64,000 nucleotides of DNA. Origin: Streptomyces sp. NBC_01381. Lineage in GTDB: Bacteria; Actinomycetota; Actinomycetes; Streptomycetales; Streptomycetaceae. Numbering within the stretch: the first letter of the stretch is position 1; each line of letters opens with the position of its first letter. A model generated the notes under the pieces. That model did not search any database. It was given only the letters and a program-made list of their open reading frames with translations, and had not been told where the DNA came from. The stretch covers positions 3,348,001 to 3,412,000 of the forward strand of contig NZ_JAPEPI010000002.1 of assembly GCF_026340305.1 (NCBI RefSeq). The letters are read 5' to 3'. Of this stretch, positions 8,030 to 16,945 are shown in pieces. The translations under genes and the position numbers were made by a program.

Positions 8030-9375
8030 CGGAGGCTGCCCTTCTCGTGCTCGTTCTCGGGAACGGGCTCATGGTCACGGTCGTGTGTCTGCGCACGGTG
8101 CCGGTCGAGCACGTCGTCGGCCGGGCAGCGGCCCCGGGCGACATAACGCTCGGTGTACGCGGCCACCGCGTCCCGCACCGCCGTGCTGGCGCCCATCCGG
8201 GGCAGCGCGTCGACGGCGGCGGCGAAACAGGCCGCCGCGGCCTCGCGCAGCTCGGGATCGGCGAGCCCATGCCGGGCGGCGTCCAGATACAGCGGGCTGC
8301 GCGGCGCCGCGGGGGCACCGGGCGGGCAGGCGCGCTCGGCCAGCGGCTTGACCGTGCGGTACGCGGTCTCGGCGGCCTGCGGATCGTCGAACAGCGCGCT
8401 CGTCACGGCGAGCGGCACGATCCAGCCGTCATCGCCCGGCTGGGCGTCCACCATCCGCAGCTCCAGGTGGCCGCGGGGGCGTACGGGCGGGAAGAGGGTG
8501 GTCAGGTGGTGGTCGAGGTCTTCACGAGTGGGCGGGCGCGGTGTGCCCGAACGCGCCCAGGCGCGGAAGGTCAGCCCTTCCGGGACGGCCCAGTCGACGT
8601 CGTCCCGCTGCGCCCTGACGAACATCACCGGCGCGTCCAGGGCGTGCCGTGTCCAGGCCGCCCGCGGCTCCGCGTCCATCGGCGGCGCGGCGGACGTCCC
8701 CGGGTCGATGGCGGCCCACACGGCCTGCCGGGTGGACCGCCAGCCGGTGGCACGGCCGTCCTGGAGCGGCGAGTTGGCGAACGCGGCGACGAGTACGGCG
8801 CCAAGGAGATGCGCGAACCGCCAGCGCCGCCCGTAGCCGAGCGGTCCCGGCTCCTCGTGCCCCGCGTCCAGGCAGATCTGCACGGACGCGGTGGAGCACA
8901 TCATGCGCCGCCCAGCGGGGCCCGCGCGGTCGAGATAGCACTCCATGGCGTCATAGCGCGGACGGTGCAGGATGCGGTGAGGCGGGCGCCATGGATCGGC
9001 GCCGATGCCGGTGAGGGCCAGATTCAGGGATTCCAGTCGGTCGCGTACGACGGACAGATCGGCCGACACGGCCGATACGCACTCCATGAGCGAGGCGGCG
9101 GGGAGCGAGCTGAGCTCTAGCTGGCCACCTGGTTCGACGGTGATCTGGGAGTTCAGGGGCAGGGCCCGCAGTGCGGCGTAGGCCGCTTCGAGGCGGGCGG
9201 TGGACACGGGCGTTCGGAGCCGGTGCGGCTCGTGGATCAGCCATTCCAGTTCGACACCGGTGGCGCGAGGTGGTCCGGTCTTGAAGCAGATGCCGCTGAC
9301 CAGCGCCTCCGCCTCGGCCTCGGATACCGCGGTGCCGTACTTCGCGCGGTACGTCGTACAGTCGCCCTCGGGCAT
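8026..9375 (-). CDS. egtA: Glutamate-cysteine ligase EgtA
   Basis: A 449-aa GCS2-type ligase that makes gamma-glutamylcysteine from glutamate, cysteine and ATP for ergothioneine. The ATG at 9375 is chosen because GGAGG lies 8 bases upstream; the frame stays open further up to 9513 but that part has no family-like sequence. Landmarks are GVELEWLIHEPHR near residue 40, ALPLNSQITVEPGGQLELS near 75, and a late LELRMVDAQPGDDGW segment. It is the first gene of egtABCD. No egtE (C-S lyase) is in the window; in other actinomycetes that step can be supplied elsewhere. Confidence 0.95.
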   Translation of the reverse strand: MPEGDCTTYRAKYGTAVSEAEAEALVSGICFKTGPPRATGVELEWLIHEPHRLRTPVSTARLEAAYAALRALPLNSQITVEPGGQLELSSLPAASLMECVSAVSADLSVVRDRLESLNLALTGIGADPWRPPHRILHRPRYDAMECYLDRAGPAGRRMMCSTASVQICLDAGHEEPGPLGYGRRWRFAHLLGAVLVAAFANSPLQDGRATGWRSTRQAVWAAIDPGTSAAPPMDAEPRAAWTRHALDAPVMFVRAQRDDVDWAVPEGLTFRAWARSGTPRPPTREDLDHHLTTLFPPVRPRGHLELRMVDAQPGDDGWIVPLAVTSALFDDPQAAETAYRTVKPLAERACPPGAPAAPRSPLYLDAARHGLADPELREAAAACFAAAVDALPRMGASTAVRDAVAAYTERYVARGRCPADDVLDRHRAQTHDRDHEPVPENEHEKGSLR

Positions 9376-9622
9376 GCAGGGGTCCTCCTGTTCACAGTTC
9401 CGCCTGGTCAGGCGGTTGCGGACCACCCCGGTCAACTCGATGTGGGGTGGACCGAGTTGGTCTTGAGCCGGAACGCTCCGTCCTACCCAAGACCTTGTCG
9501 GCCGTTCGCACAAGAGTGCCCCTGGGGTCGAGTCGACGCCAGGGAATTCTGTTGCGGCGGACGATGCGAACCGCTCACCATGCGTTCATGTACGAGTCGG
9601 GGGACAGGGCGGGGGAGCGGGT

Positions 9623-10465
9623 ATGAGTGCCCGCCTGCGCGGGATCGCGCAGCAGACCGAGGAGATCGTCGCGGCGGGCCGGTATGTCTCTGCCGGTGGC
9701 CGCGACGTGGTGATCGCGCATGCGGTGGACGCCGCGCGCTCCGGCACGCGGATGTTCGGACCCGCCGCGGTGCGCGTGACGCTGCCCGAGCCGAGCTCCA
9801 CGGTAGTCGAGGTCACAGCGGAGAGCAGCTTGGAGGCGGCGCACAGGCTCGCCACCAGGGAAGACACCCCGGTGGCCGTCCTGAACTTCTCCTCCGCGCG
9901 CAATCCCGGCGGCGGCTATCTGAACGGGGCCCAGGCCCAGGAGGAGGCGCTGTGCCGCGCCTCCGCGCTGTACACGTGCGTGCGGTCGGCCCGGGAGTTC
10001 TACGACTACCACCGGGCCCACCGCGACCCGTTCTACAGCGACCGCGTCATCCACTCCCCGGCCGTCCCGGTCTTCCGCGACGACCGCGGACGGCTGCTCG
10101 ACGAGGCGTACACCGTGGGCTTCCTGACGTCGGCGGCGCCGAACGCGGGAGTCGTCGGACGGCAGACACCTGAGCGTGCGGGGCAGCTGCCCGACGCCCT
10201 GCTCGGCCGCGCCGAGCGGGTCCTGGAGACCGCGCTGGCCTGCGGCTACCGGCGGCTTGTGCTCGGCGCGTGGGGCTGCGGGGTCTTCCAGAACGACCCG
10301 GTGGACGTGGCGGACGCCTTCCGCGTCCAGCTCGACGAGGGCGGCTGGTTCCACGGGGCCTTCGAGCACATCGTCTTCGGGGTGCTCGACCGCACGCGCG
10401 GCGCGGTGACGCGGTCCGCCTTCGAGCGGGCGTTCGCGGACATGGCGGATCAGCGCCGGCCGTAG
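9623..10465 (+). CDS. Bacterial poly(ADP-ribose) glycohydrolase-like macrodomain protein (TIGR02452 type)
   Basis: A 280-aa protein of the microbial PARG family. The diagnostic signature NPGGGYLNGAQAQEEALCR is at residues 94-112: the GGG loop and the QEE pair (106-108) form the catalytic loop of PARG enzymes that hydrolyse ribose-ribose bonds of poly(ADP-ribose). VLGAWGCGVFQNDP near 212 is the second macrodomain loop that binds the diphosphate. Cytosolic. It is divergent from egtA and convergent with a PemK-like gene. Its partner ADP-ribosyltransferase is not visible in the window. Confidence 0.88.
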   Translation: MSARLRGIAQQTEEIVAAGRYVSAGGRDVVIAHAVDAARSGTRMFGPAAVRVTLPEPSSTVVEVTAESSLEAAHRLATREDTPVAVLNFSSARNPGGGYLNGAQAQEEALCRASALYTCVRSAREFYDYHRAHRDPFYSDRVIHSPAVPVFRDDRGRLLDEAYTVGFLTSAAPNAGVVGRQTPERAGQLPDALLGRAERVLETALACGYRRLVLGAWGCGVFQNDPVDVADAFRVQLDEGGWFHGAFEHIVFGVLDRTRGAVTRSAFERAFADMADQRRP

Positions 10466-10532
10466 CGAGCGGTTCAACGTCGGCCGTAGCGGCTCAAGCG
10501 CCGGCCCTAGTGGCTCAGCGCCAGCCGTACCG
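10449..10532. repeat. Four degenerate ~21-23 base tandem repeats spanning two convergent stop codons
   Basis: Between the convergent PARG-like and PemK-like genes, the unit TCAGCGCCGGCCGTAGCGGC recurs about four times with small changes (starts near 10449, 10473, 10494 and 10514). The last copy contains the stop codon and final codons of the PemK-like gene, and the first copy contains the last codons of the PARG-like gene. Each unit therefore repeats an RRP-stop or RYGWR-stop end. It looks like tandem duplication of a gene terminus; several units carry in-frame stops on both strands. Confidence 0.55.
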
Positions 10533-10985
10533 CTCCTGGAGCCGCCGCACGACCAGGTTGAACCGCATCCGGTCGATGGCGCACGCCTCGCGACGCATGC
10601 CCTTCTCGTGCACCCGGAGCACCCGGTCGATGTCGACCCAGGAATCGCGGCCCGTACGGTCCCACGGCCCGCTGCCGATCGGCACCCTTCCCCAAGCTCT
10701 CGGCTTCGCTCGAGCAGGGGAGACCCCACCCCGGTCGCCGCCATGCCGCTTGCTGGAAAGCTGCACGGCGAGCAGCGTGCCCCGGTCCTCGCGGGCGACG
10801 ACGAGGACGGGGCGATCCTTGCCGCGCCCGTCGTTCTCCTCGTAGGGGACCCACGTCCACACGATCTCGCCGGGGTCGGGGTCGCCGTCATGGGCCGGCG
10901 CGTACGTCGCCTGCACCCGCCCCACCTCGGCGGGCTCGACCTCGGTGGTCGCGGTGCGGCCCGTGCGGCCCGGGTTCGCGGACAT
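10515..10985 (-). CDS. PemK/MazF-like protein with in-frame REP insertion
   Basis: A protein of about 156 aa related to the PemK/MazF endoribonuclease family: GEIVWTWVPYEENDGRGKDRPVLVVARED is the typical first strand pair, followed by LLAVQLSSKRH and a C-terminal WVDIDRVLRVHEKGMRRE. No antitoxin gene is adjacent, so it is better seen as a PemK-like family member than a proven toxin. Residues between KRHGGDR and VPIGSGPWD are abnormal: the DNA there (about 10687-10730) is a dispersed palindromic repeat that adds about 14 residues (RGGVSPARAKPRAWGR) while keeping frame. The start is uncertain: ATG 10985 or GTG 11012; the frame is open to 11093. Confidence 0.75.
   Translation of the reverse strand: MSANPGRTGRTATTEVEPAEVGRVQATYAPAHDGDPDPGEIVWTWVPYEENDGRGKDRPVLVVAREDRGTLLAVQLSSKRHGGDRGGVSPARAKPRAWGRVPIGSGPWDRTGRDSWVDIDRVLRVHEKGMRREACAIDRMRFNLVVRRLQERYGWR
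10687..10730. repeat. REP-type repeat inside the PemK-like gene
   Basis: The stretch containing CCCCAAGCTCTCGGCTTCGC and TCGAGCAGGGGAGACCCC matches a palindromic dispersed element that I recognise from Streptomyces intergenic regions (recalled, not searched). It can fold through CTCG/CGAG and GCTC/GAGC pairs and through CCCC/GGGG ends. Here it lies within a coding sequence and is translated. Confidence 0.55.
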
Positions 10986-11083
10986 CTGCGGTTCTTCGGT
11001 GTCGGCAGTCACGCGGGCCACCGTAGAGCCTGTCTGGCCCAACCCGCAGGGCGGGTCCGCCCGATGAACCGCAGGCTCGGTCC

Positions 11084-12151
11084 ATGGCGCCACCTCGACA
11101 CCTCCACCGCGCGCGGCTCATCGCCGTCCTCGCCCTGTGCGGCACGGCACTTGCCGCGACGGTCCCGCCACCGCCCGCCCCCGCCGCCCCCATCGCGCCC
11201 CCGCCGCGCACCGTCTCCGCGTGGCTGCCCTACTGGGAGCAGGAAGTCGCGTACCAGGACGCCTTGCGCCACGCCGCCCAACTGCACACCGTCAGCCCCT
11301 TCTGGTACCGCACACAGCCGGCCGGGGACGTGGTGGGCTACACCGGCGCGGGGGAGCGCCGCGTCATCGACGGACTCCACAAGGCGGGCATCAAGGTCGT
11401 GCCGACCGTCATGGAGAGGATGGAGCGCGGCGAGCTCGCCTCCGTCGTCACCGACAAGAACCGCCGCGCGCGGCACATCGACGCGCTGCTCCGTGTCGTC
11501 CGCAGCCGCTCGTACGACGGGCTCGACCTGGACTACGAGAGCATCGCGGCCACCGGGGACGCCGACTACAGGAAGGTGGGTTCCGGGTACGCGACGCTGG
11601 TCACCGACCTGTGCGCCCGGCTGCACGCCTTGAGCAAGCAGTGCGTGGTCACCGTCTCGCCCAAGACACGGATCAGCGGCCGCGTCTGGGACTACCGCCG
11701 ACTGGGCGCCGCCGCCGACCGGTTGCGCATCATGGCGTACGACCAGCACTGGGCGGAGGGATCGCCCGGACCGCTCTCCTCGCCCGCCTGGTACGAGGAG
11801 ATCCTGCGCCGCGCCACCGCCGAAGTCCCCGCCCGCAAGCTGGAGATGGGCCTGCCCGGCTACGGCTGGGACTGGGGCGTGGGCAGCGGCGACCGAGCCC
11901 GGCACGTCACCTGGAAAGAGGCGGAGGCCCTGCGCCGCAGGGTCGGCGCGCCCTACCGCCTCGATCCCGCGTCGAGCACGCCGCACTTCACGTACGACGA
12001 CGGTGACGAGCGCCGCACCGTCTGGTACCAGGACGCGCGCGGCACGGCCGCCCATCTGCCGGTCCTGCGGAAGTACGGCGTACGCCACACCGTCCTGTGG
12101 GCCCTCGGCTTCGAGGACCCGGCGCTGTGGCCCACGCTGGCGAAGGGTTAG
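11084..12151 (+). CDS. Secreted glycoside hydrolase family 18 protein (chitinase / SleL-like)
   Basis: A 355-aa exported GH18 protein. A signal peptide covers about residues 1-35 (two arginines, then AVLALCGTALAA), followed by a proline/alanine-rich linker. The catalytic signature DGLDLDYE is at residues 145-152, with Glu152 as proton donor. Other family strands are TVSAWLPYW (43-51), RIMAYDQHW and GLPGYGWDW. Compact length and lack of chitin-binding modules fit spore-cortex or peptidoglycan-active GH18 members (YaaH/SleL type) as well as chitinases. Its last codon overlaps the stop of the convergent amidase gene. Confidence 0.88.
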   Translation: MAPPRHLHRARLIAVLALCGTALAATVPPPPAPAAPIAPPPRTVSAWLPYWEQEVAYQDALRHAAQLHTVSPFWYRTQPAGDVVGYTGAGERRVIDGLHKAGIKVVPTVMERMERGELASVVTDKNRRARHIDALLRVVRSRSYDGLDLDYESIAATGDADYRKVGSGYATLVTDLCARLHALSKQCVVTVSPKTRISGRVWDYRRLGAAADRLRIMAYDQHWAEGSPGPLSSPAWYEEILRRATAEVPARKLEMGLPGYGWDWGVGSGDRARHVTWKEAEALRRRVGAPYRLDPASSTPHFTYDDGDERRTVWYQDARGTAAHLPVLRKYGVRHTVLWALGFEDPALWPTLAKG

Positions 12152-13566
12152 GCCGCCGTCTCGGCCACGGCCGGCCACTGCTCGTACCAGCGCTGGTCCG
12201 CCTCCAACTGCGCGGCCAGCGAGATCAGAAGCGGCTCGCTGCCCGCCGGGCCGAGCAGCTGCGCGCCCACCGGAAGCCCGTCGCCCACCCGCCCGGCGGG
12301 CACGTTGACGCCCGGCCAGCCCAGGACGTTCCACGTCCAGGCGTAGGGGCAGGCGGCGATCATCGCCTGGTCGGTGCGCCAACCGCTCAGCTTCGCCAGG
12401 GTGCCGATGCGGGGCGGGGGAGTGGCGGTGGTGGGTGTGATGACCACGTCGTACGTCGAGAAGACCGCGCCGACGCGGCGGTGCAGGGCGGCCTCGGCGC
12501 GCCGGGCGAGGCGCAGCGGCGCACCGCCGAGCAGGCGGCCGAGGCGGGCGGCCTCCTTGGTGCGCGGGTCGAGCAGCCGGGGGTCGGGGACCTCGCGGAC
12601 CCAGTCGGTGATGCCCGCCGTGGCGCGCGGCACGAAGTCGAGGCCGATCTGTCCGTAGCGCGGGTCGGCCTCCTCGACGTCGTGCCCGAGCGCGGCCAGC
12701 CGGTCCGCGAGGACGATGACCTTGCGCCGCACCACCGGATCGAGCCGCTTGGGCGTCGCGGTGAACGGCATGCGCAGCGAGAGCGCGATCCGCAGGCGGC
12801 CCGGCTCACGCGTGGCCGCATCGACGGCGCTGATGGCGGGCGGCTTGTGCAGGTCGCCCTCGTGGTTGCCGCTCGCCGCATCCAAGAGCAGCGCCGCGTC
12901 GGCGACGGTCCTGGCGAGCGGGCCGTTGACGGTGATTCCGTTGAAGGCCTCCGGCCACGGCCAGGTCGAGATCCGGCCGCGCTGCGGTTTGATCCCCACG
13001 AGGTGCGTCCAGGCGGCCGGGATGCGCACCGAGCCCGCCCCGTCCGAGCCGAGCGCGGCAGGGACGAGCCCGGCGGCGACCGCGGCCGCCGAACCGCCCG
13101 ACGACCCGCCGGGGGTGTGGCCGGTGTGCCAGGGATTGCGGGTGTCGCCGAAGCCGGGCCCTTCGGTGAACGGCCACTGGCCCAGCTCGCAGGTGTTGGT
13201 CTTGCCTACGATCACCGCGCCGGCCGCCCGCAGTCGGCGCACCGACTCCGCGTCCTCCTTCTTCGGAGGGAAGTCACCGCGGCAGCCGAACGCGGTCGGC
13301 TCACCCGCGATGTCGGTGTCGTCCTTCACGGCGAGCGGCACGCCGAGGAGCGGCGGAAGACCGGGACCGCCCGCCGCCAACTCCCGGTCGGCGGCGTCCG
13401 CTTCGGCCAGCGCGGCCTCGGCGCGGACCAGCTTGAAGGCGTTGAGCACCGGCTGGGACGCCTCGATCCGGGCCAGCGTCCGCTCGGTCAGCGCACGCGA
13501 GGTCACTTCTCCGGCGGCCAGCGCACGGGCGGTCCGCTCCAGGCCGTCGGCACGGTCGGCAGTCAT
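12148..13566 (-). CDS. Amidase-signature family amidase
   Basis: A 472-aa amidase with the Ser-cisSer-Lys triad: Lys81 in GVPLAVKDDTD, the cis-Ser in TPGGSSGGSAA (155-156), and the nucleophile Ser179 in GSDGAGSVRIPA. The family hydrolyses carboxylic amides (as in GatA, indole-acetamide hydrolase and others); the substrate is not evident, and gatB/gatC are not adjacent. The start is ATG 13566; the frame continues to 13794 but upstream residues are arginine-rich shadow sequence. Its stop overlaps the stop of the convergent GH18 gene. Confidence 0.9.
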   Translation of the reverse strand: MTADRADGLERTARALAAGEVTSRALTERTLARIEASQPVLNAFKLVRAEAALAEADAADRELAAGGPGLPPLLGVPLAVKDDTDIAGEPTAFGCRGDFPPKKEDAESVRRLRAAGAVIVGKTNTCELGQWPFTEGPGFGDTRNPWHTGHTPGGSSGGSAAAVAAGLVPAALGSDGAGSVRIPAAWTHLVGIKPQRGRISTWPWPEAFNGITVNGPLARTVADAALLLDAASGNHEGDLHKPPAISAVDAATREPGRLRIALSLRMPFTATPKRLDPVVRRKVIVLADRLAALGHDVEEADPRYGQIGLDFVPRATAGITDWVREVPDPRLLDPRTKEAARLGRLLGGAPLRLARRAEAALHRRVGAVFSTYDVVITPTTATPPPRIGTLAKLSGWRTDQAMIAACPYAWTWNVLGWPGVNVPAGRVGDGLPVGAQLLGPAGSEPLLISLAAQLEADQRWYEQWPAVAETAA

Positions 13567-13746
13567 GTGGGGGCACCTTTGATCGGTGGGCAGGTGAACG
13601 CACGCTACCGGCCGGTAGGTCAACGCGGAACGAGAGCAGGGAAGTTCACGCCGCGCACGCCACCGCCAAGCGCCCGATGTCCGCCCACAGCGCCCGGACG
13701 CCCGCCTGGGGGCGCCCCGGCACGGTCTGGAAAGATGAGCGGCGTC

Positions 13747-14832
13747 ATGGTGCAGATACCTAATCAGCAGCCCACGCAGCAGCCCACGCAGCAATCCGTG
13801 CCGAACTCGGTGCCGAACTCGGCGTCGACCTCAGTGCCGAGCTCCGTGCCGACAAGCGCCGACGTCGCGCGTCTTGCGGGAGTCTCGCGCGCGACCGTCT
13901 CGTACGTCCTCAACAACACCAGCGCCGTCCGCATCAGCGAACCCACCCGCCGCCGCGTCCACGCGGCCGCCAAGGAACTGGGATACGTCCCGCACGCCGC
14001 GGCCCGCAGCCTGCGCGCGGGGCACACCCGAGTCGTCCTGATGCCGACGCCGCAGATCCCGGCGGGCCCGCTGTTCAGCGAGTTCTTCAACGAACTGCAG
14101 TGGGCGCTCAGCCGATTCGACTACACCGTCGTGCAGTACGGCAGCCTCGGCCTGACCGGCGAGGACGCGGCCCGCGCCTGGGCGGAGCTGCGCCCCGTCG
14201 CGGTCCTCGCGCCCGACGCGTCGGCGCTCGGGGCGCGCGGTGTGAGCGTCCTGAAGCGGTCGGGCGCCAAGGCCGTCTTCACGCTCGGCCCGCAGCGCGC
14301 CGAGGGCGCGCACGCCCTGCTCATGGACCAGCGCCTGGTGGGCAGGTGCGCCGCCACGCACCTCCTGGAGCGCGGCAGCCGGCACATCGGCGTCGTGGTC
14401 CCCGAGGAGCGGGGCCTCGAACCCTTCTCACGGCCGCGCGTCGAAGGCATCCGCCGCGCGCTGCACGGCACGGACGCCACGCTCACCGAGCTGCCCCTCG
14501 CCTACACGGAGGATGCGGCGGCCCGGCTCGCGGCGGGCTGGCGCGAGCTGGGGATCGACGGAGTGTTCACGTACAACGACGAGTACGCGATGCTGCTGAT
14601 GCGGGCGCTCCAGGACGAGGGGGTCGCCGTGCCCGACGAGACGGCGCTCATCGGCTCCGACGACCTGATGCTCGGCAGGCTCCTGCGGCCCCGGCTCAGC
14701 ACGGTCCGCATCGAGCTGCCGTCAGGACAGAAACTCGCGGAGCTGGTCGACCGGGTCGTGCGTGACCCCGGCATGGAACCCGAGGTGCACGACGTGCTCG
14801 GCGCGACGGCAGTGCACCGCGAGTCCAGCTGA
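13747..14832 (+). CDS. LacI-family transcriptional regulator with repetitive N-terminal tail
   Basis: A 361-aa LacI-type repressor. The helix-turn-helix is SADVARLAGVSRATVSYVLN (about residues 36-55), followed by the hinge ELGYVPHAAARSLRAG and a periplasmic-binding-like effector domain ending in the LIGSDDLMLGRLL and LSTVRIEL segments. Ahead of the DNA-binding domain is an unusual ~35-residue tail of QQPT and SVPNS repeats encoded by short tandem DNA repeats. ATG 13747 has GGAAAG 13 bases upstream; ATG 13735 is a less likely alternative. It is divergent from the amidase gene with about 180 bases between, so that gene is a candidate target. Confidence 0.88.
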   Translation: MVQIPNQQPTQQPTQQSVPNSVPNSASTSVPSSVPTSADVARLAGVSRATVSYVLNNTSAVRISEPTRRRVHAAAKELGYVPHAAARSLRAGHTRVVLMPTPQIPAGPLFSEFFNELQWALSRFDYTVVQYGSLGLTGEDAARAWAELRPVAVLAPDASALGARGVSVLKRSGAKAVFTLGPQRAEGAHALLMDQRLVGRCAATHLLERGSRHIGVVVPEERGLEPFSRPRVEGIRRALHGTDATLTELPLAYTEDAAARLAAGWRELGIDGVFTYNDEYAMLLMRALQDEGVAVPDETALIGSDDLMLGRLLRPRLSTVRIELPSGQKLAELVDRVVRDPGMEPEVHDVLGATAVHRESS

Positions 14833-14861
14833 CCTGCCGCGAAGCCTCTACAAAGCTTCGC

Positions 14862-15245
14862 TCACTGCTCTTGCCCCTTTGCCTGCTCCTCGGCGACGGA
14901 CTTGCGGACCTCGTCCATGTCCAGCTTCCTGGCCTGCCCGATGACGTCCACAAGGGCCGCCTCGGGGAGCGCGCCGGGCTGCGCGAACACGGCCACCTGG
15001 TCACGGACGATCATCAGCGTGGGAATCGACTGGATGCCGAAGGCCTGCGCAAGCTCGGGCTGTGCCTCCGTGTCGACCTTCCCGAAGACCAGGTCGGGGT
15101 TGGCCTCGGCGGCCTTCTCGTAGACGGGCGCGAACGACCGGCACGGACCGCACCAGGACGCCCAGAAGTCGATCAGGACAAATTCGTTGTCCGTGACCAT
15201 CTGGTCGAAGTTCTCCTTGGTGAGCTCCACAGTCGTGCTGCTCAT
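14862..15245 (-). CDS. trxA: Thioredoxin
   Basis: A 127-aa thioredoxin with the active site WASWCGPCRSF (Cys33 and Cys36), an early VLIDFWA strand and the cis-Pro loop SIPTLMI. The start is ATG 15245 with GAGGGAAC upstream; the open frame above it is not coding. The protein has a charged tail (EEQAKGQEQ) beyond the core fold. It reduces protein disulfides, using electrons from thioredoxin reductase. It is divergent from the flavin disulfide oxidoreductase gene, sharing a 142-base promoter region, which hints at common redox control (inference). Confidence 0.94.
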   Translation of the reverse strand: MSSTTVELTKENFDQMVTDNEFVLIDFWASWCGPCRSFAPVYEKAAEANPDLVFGKVDTEAQPELAQAFGIQSIPTLMIVRDQVAVFAQPGALPEAALVDVIGQARKLDMDEVRKSVAEEQAKGQEQ

Positions 15246-15387
15246 GGTTAGTTCCCTCTTCCTGGTATCGGGTGAAGCCGCCTTGCACAACGGCCCCGGC
15301 CGTATGCGTATTCCATCCGCGCACCGGTGCCGCTCCGCGCGCGTACCCATGTGGCCACGTCGCACACCTGGCACCACACTGGCTTCC

Positions 15388-16812
15388 ATGACGGAATCGA
15401 AGGCGTACGACGTAGTGGTCCTGGGCGCTGGTCCCGTGGGGGAGAACGTCGCGGACCGGGTCCGTGCCGCGGGTCTGAGCGTGGCGGTGGTGGAGAGCGA
15501 ACTCGTCGGGGGCGAATGCTCGTACTGGGCCTGCATGCCGAGCAAGGCGCTGCTGCGGCCCGTGATCGCCCGCTCGGACGCGCGCAAGGTGCCGGGGCTG
15601 CGGCAATCGGTGCAGGGTCCGCTGGACGCGGCGGCGGTCCTCGCGCACCGGGACGACTACGCATCCCACTGGAAGGACGACGGCCAGGTCGGCTGGCTCG
15701 ACGGCATCGGAGTGGACCTCTACCGCGGCCACGGCCGTATCTCCGGCACCCGCCAGGTGACCGTCACGGACCCCGACGGGCCCCACGAGACGCTCACCGC
15801 GCGCCACGCCGTAGCGATCTGCGCCGGCACCCGCGCAGCCCTGCCCGACCTGCCGGGGCTCGCCGATGTGAAGCCCTGGACGAGCCGCGAGGCCACCAGC
15901 GCCGACCATGTGCCCGGCCGGCTCGCGGTGGTCGGCGGAGGTGTGGTCGCCGTCGAGATGGCCACGGCCTGGCAGGCACTCGGCGCGCAGGTCACGATGC
16001 TCGTACGGGGCGAAGGGCTGCTGCCGCGCATGGAGCCGTTCGCCGGGGAGCTGGTCACCAAGGCGCTCACGGAGGCGGGCGCGCAGATCCGCACCGGTGT
16101 CTCCGTCACGGCCGTGCGGCGCGAGAACGGCACGGTCACGGCGACCCTCTCCGACGGCGGCACGGTCGAGGCCGACGAGATCCTCTTCGCCACGGGCCGC
16201 GCCCCGCGCACCGATGACCTGGGCCTGGAGACGATCGGCCTGGAGCCGGGCTCATGGCTGCCGGTCGACGAGAGCCTGCGCGTGCAGGGCAGCGACTGGC
16301 TCTACGCGGTGGGCGACGCCAACCACCGTGCGCTCCTCACCCACCAGGGCAAGTACCAGGCGCGCATCGCGGGCGCCGCGATCACCGCCCGCGCGCAGGG
16401 CGTCCCCCTCCTGGAGACCGACCGCTGGGGCGCCCACTCCGCGACCGCCGACCACGCGGCCGTCCCGCAGGTGGTCTTCACCGACCCCGAGGCGGCGTCG
16501 GCGGGCCTCACCCTCGCGGAGGCGGAGTCCGCGGGCCACCGCGTGCGCGCCGTCGACTACGACATCGCGGGGGTGGCGGGCGCAGGCCTCTACGCGGACG
16601 GCTACGAGGGCCGCGCCCGCATGATCGTCGACCTGGACCGCGAGATCCTGCTGGGCGTCACGTTCGTGGGCCCCGGCGTCGGCGAGCTCATCCATTCGGC
16701 GACGATCGCGATCGCGGGCGAGGTCCCGATCGACCGCCTGTGGCATGCGGTTCCGGCGTATCCGACGGTCAGTGAGGTGTGGCTGCGGTTGTTGGAGACC
16801 TATCGCGGGTGA
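15388..16812 (+). CDS. Class I pyridine nucleotide-disulfide oxidoreductase
   Basis: A 474-aa flavoprotein. The FAD motif VVLGAGPVGENVA lies at about residues 10-22, the redox-active pair sits in GGECSYWACMPSK (two Cys four residues apart, near 43-48), and the NAD(P) motif LAVVGGGVVAVEMA is near 180. A C-terminal dimerisation domain includes VGPGVGELIHSA and HAVPAYPTVSE, where the conserved His-Pro of the family would act as base. It is of the lipoamide dehydrogenase / mercuric reductase type, but the partner substrate is not evident. Start ATG 15388. Convergent with etfA, separated by a bidirectional terminator. Confidence 0.9.
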   Translation: MTESKAYDVVVLGAGPVGENVADRVRAAGLSVAVVESELVGGECSYWACMPSKALLRPVIARSDARKVPGLRQSVQGPLDAAAVLAHRDDYASHWKDDGQVGWLDGIGVDLYRGHGRISGTRQVTVTDPDGPHETLTARHAVAICAGTRAALPDLPGLADVKPWTSREATSADHVPGRLAVVGGGVVAVEMATAWQALGAQVTMLVRGEGLLPRMEPFAGELVTKALTEAGAQIRTGVSVTAVRRENGTVTATLSDGGTVEADEILFATGRAPRTDDLGLETIGLEPGSWLPVDESLRVQGSDWLYAVGDANHRALLTHQGKYQARIAGAAITARAQGVPLLETDRWGAHSATADHAAVPQVVFTDPEAASAGLTLAEAESAGHRVRAVDYDIAGVAGAGLYADGYEGRARMIVDLDREILLGVTFVGPGVGELIHSATIAIAGEVPIDRLWHAVPAYPTVSEVWLRLLETYRG

Positions 16813-16858
16813 CGGGCGCTGTGCTGCCCTGGTGTGTGTGACGCGCCGGGGCGTGTGA

Positions 16859-16909
16859 CGCATCGAGGCCTTCGCTCCCGCGTGCTGCGGGGGCGAGGGC
16901 CTCGATGCG
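16859..16909. terminator. Bidirectional hairpin terminator
   Basis: A 23-base stem with two mismatched pairs and a 5-base loop: the left arm CGCATCGAGGCCTTCGCTCC.. (16859-16881) pairs with 16887-16909. It lies between the convergent oxidoreductase and etfA genes, where a shared terminator is expected. Confidence 0.85.
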
Positions 16910-16945
16910 GTCAACTAGGCAGCCAGGTCAGCCAGGTCAACTGGC

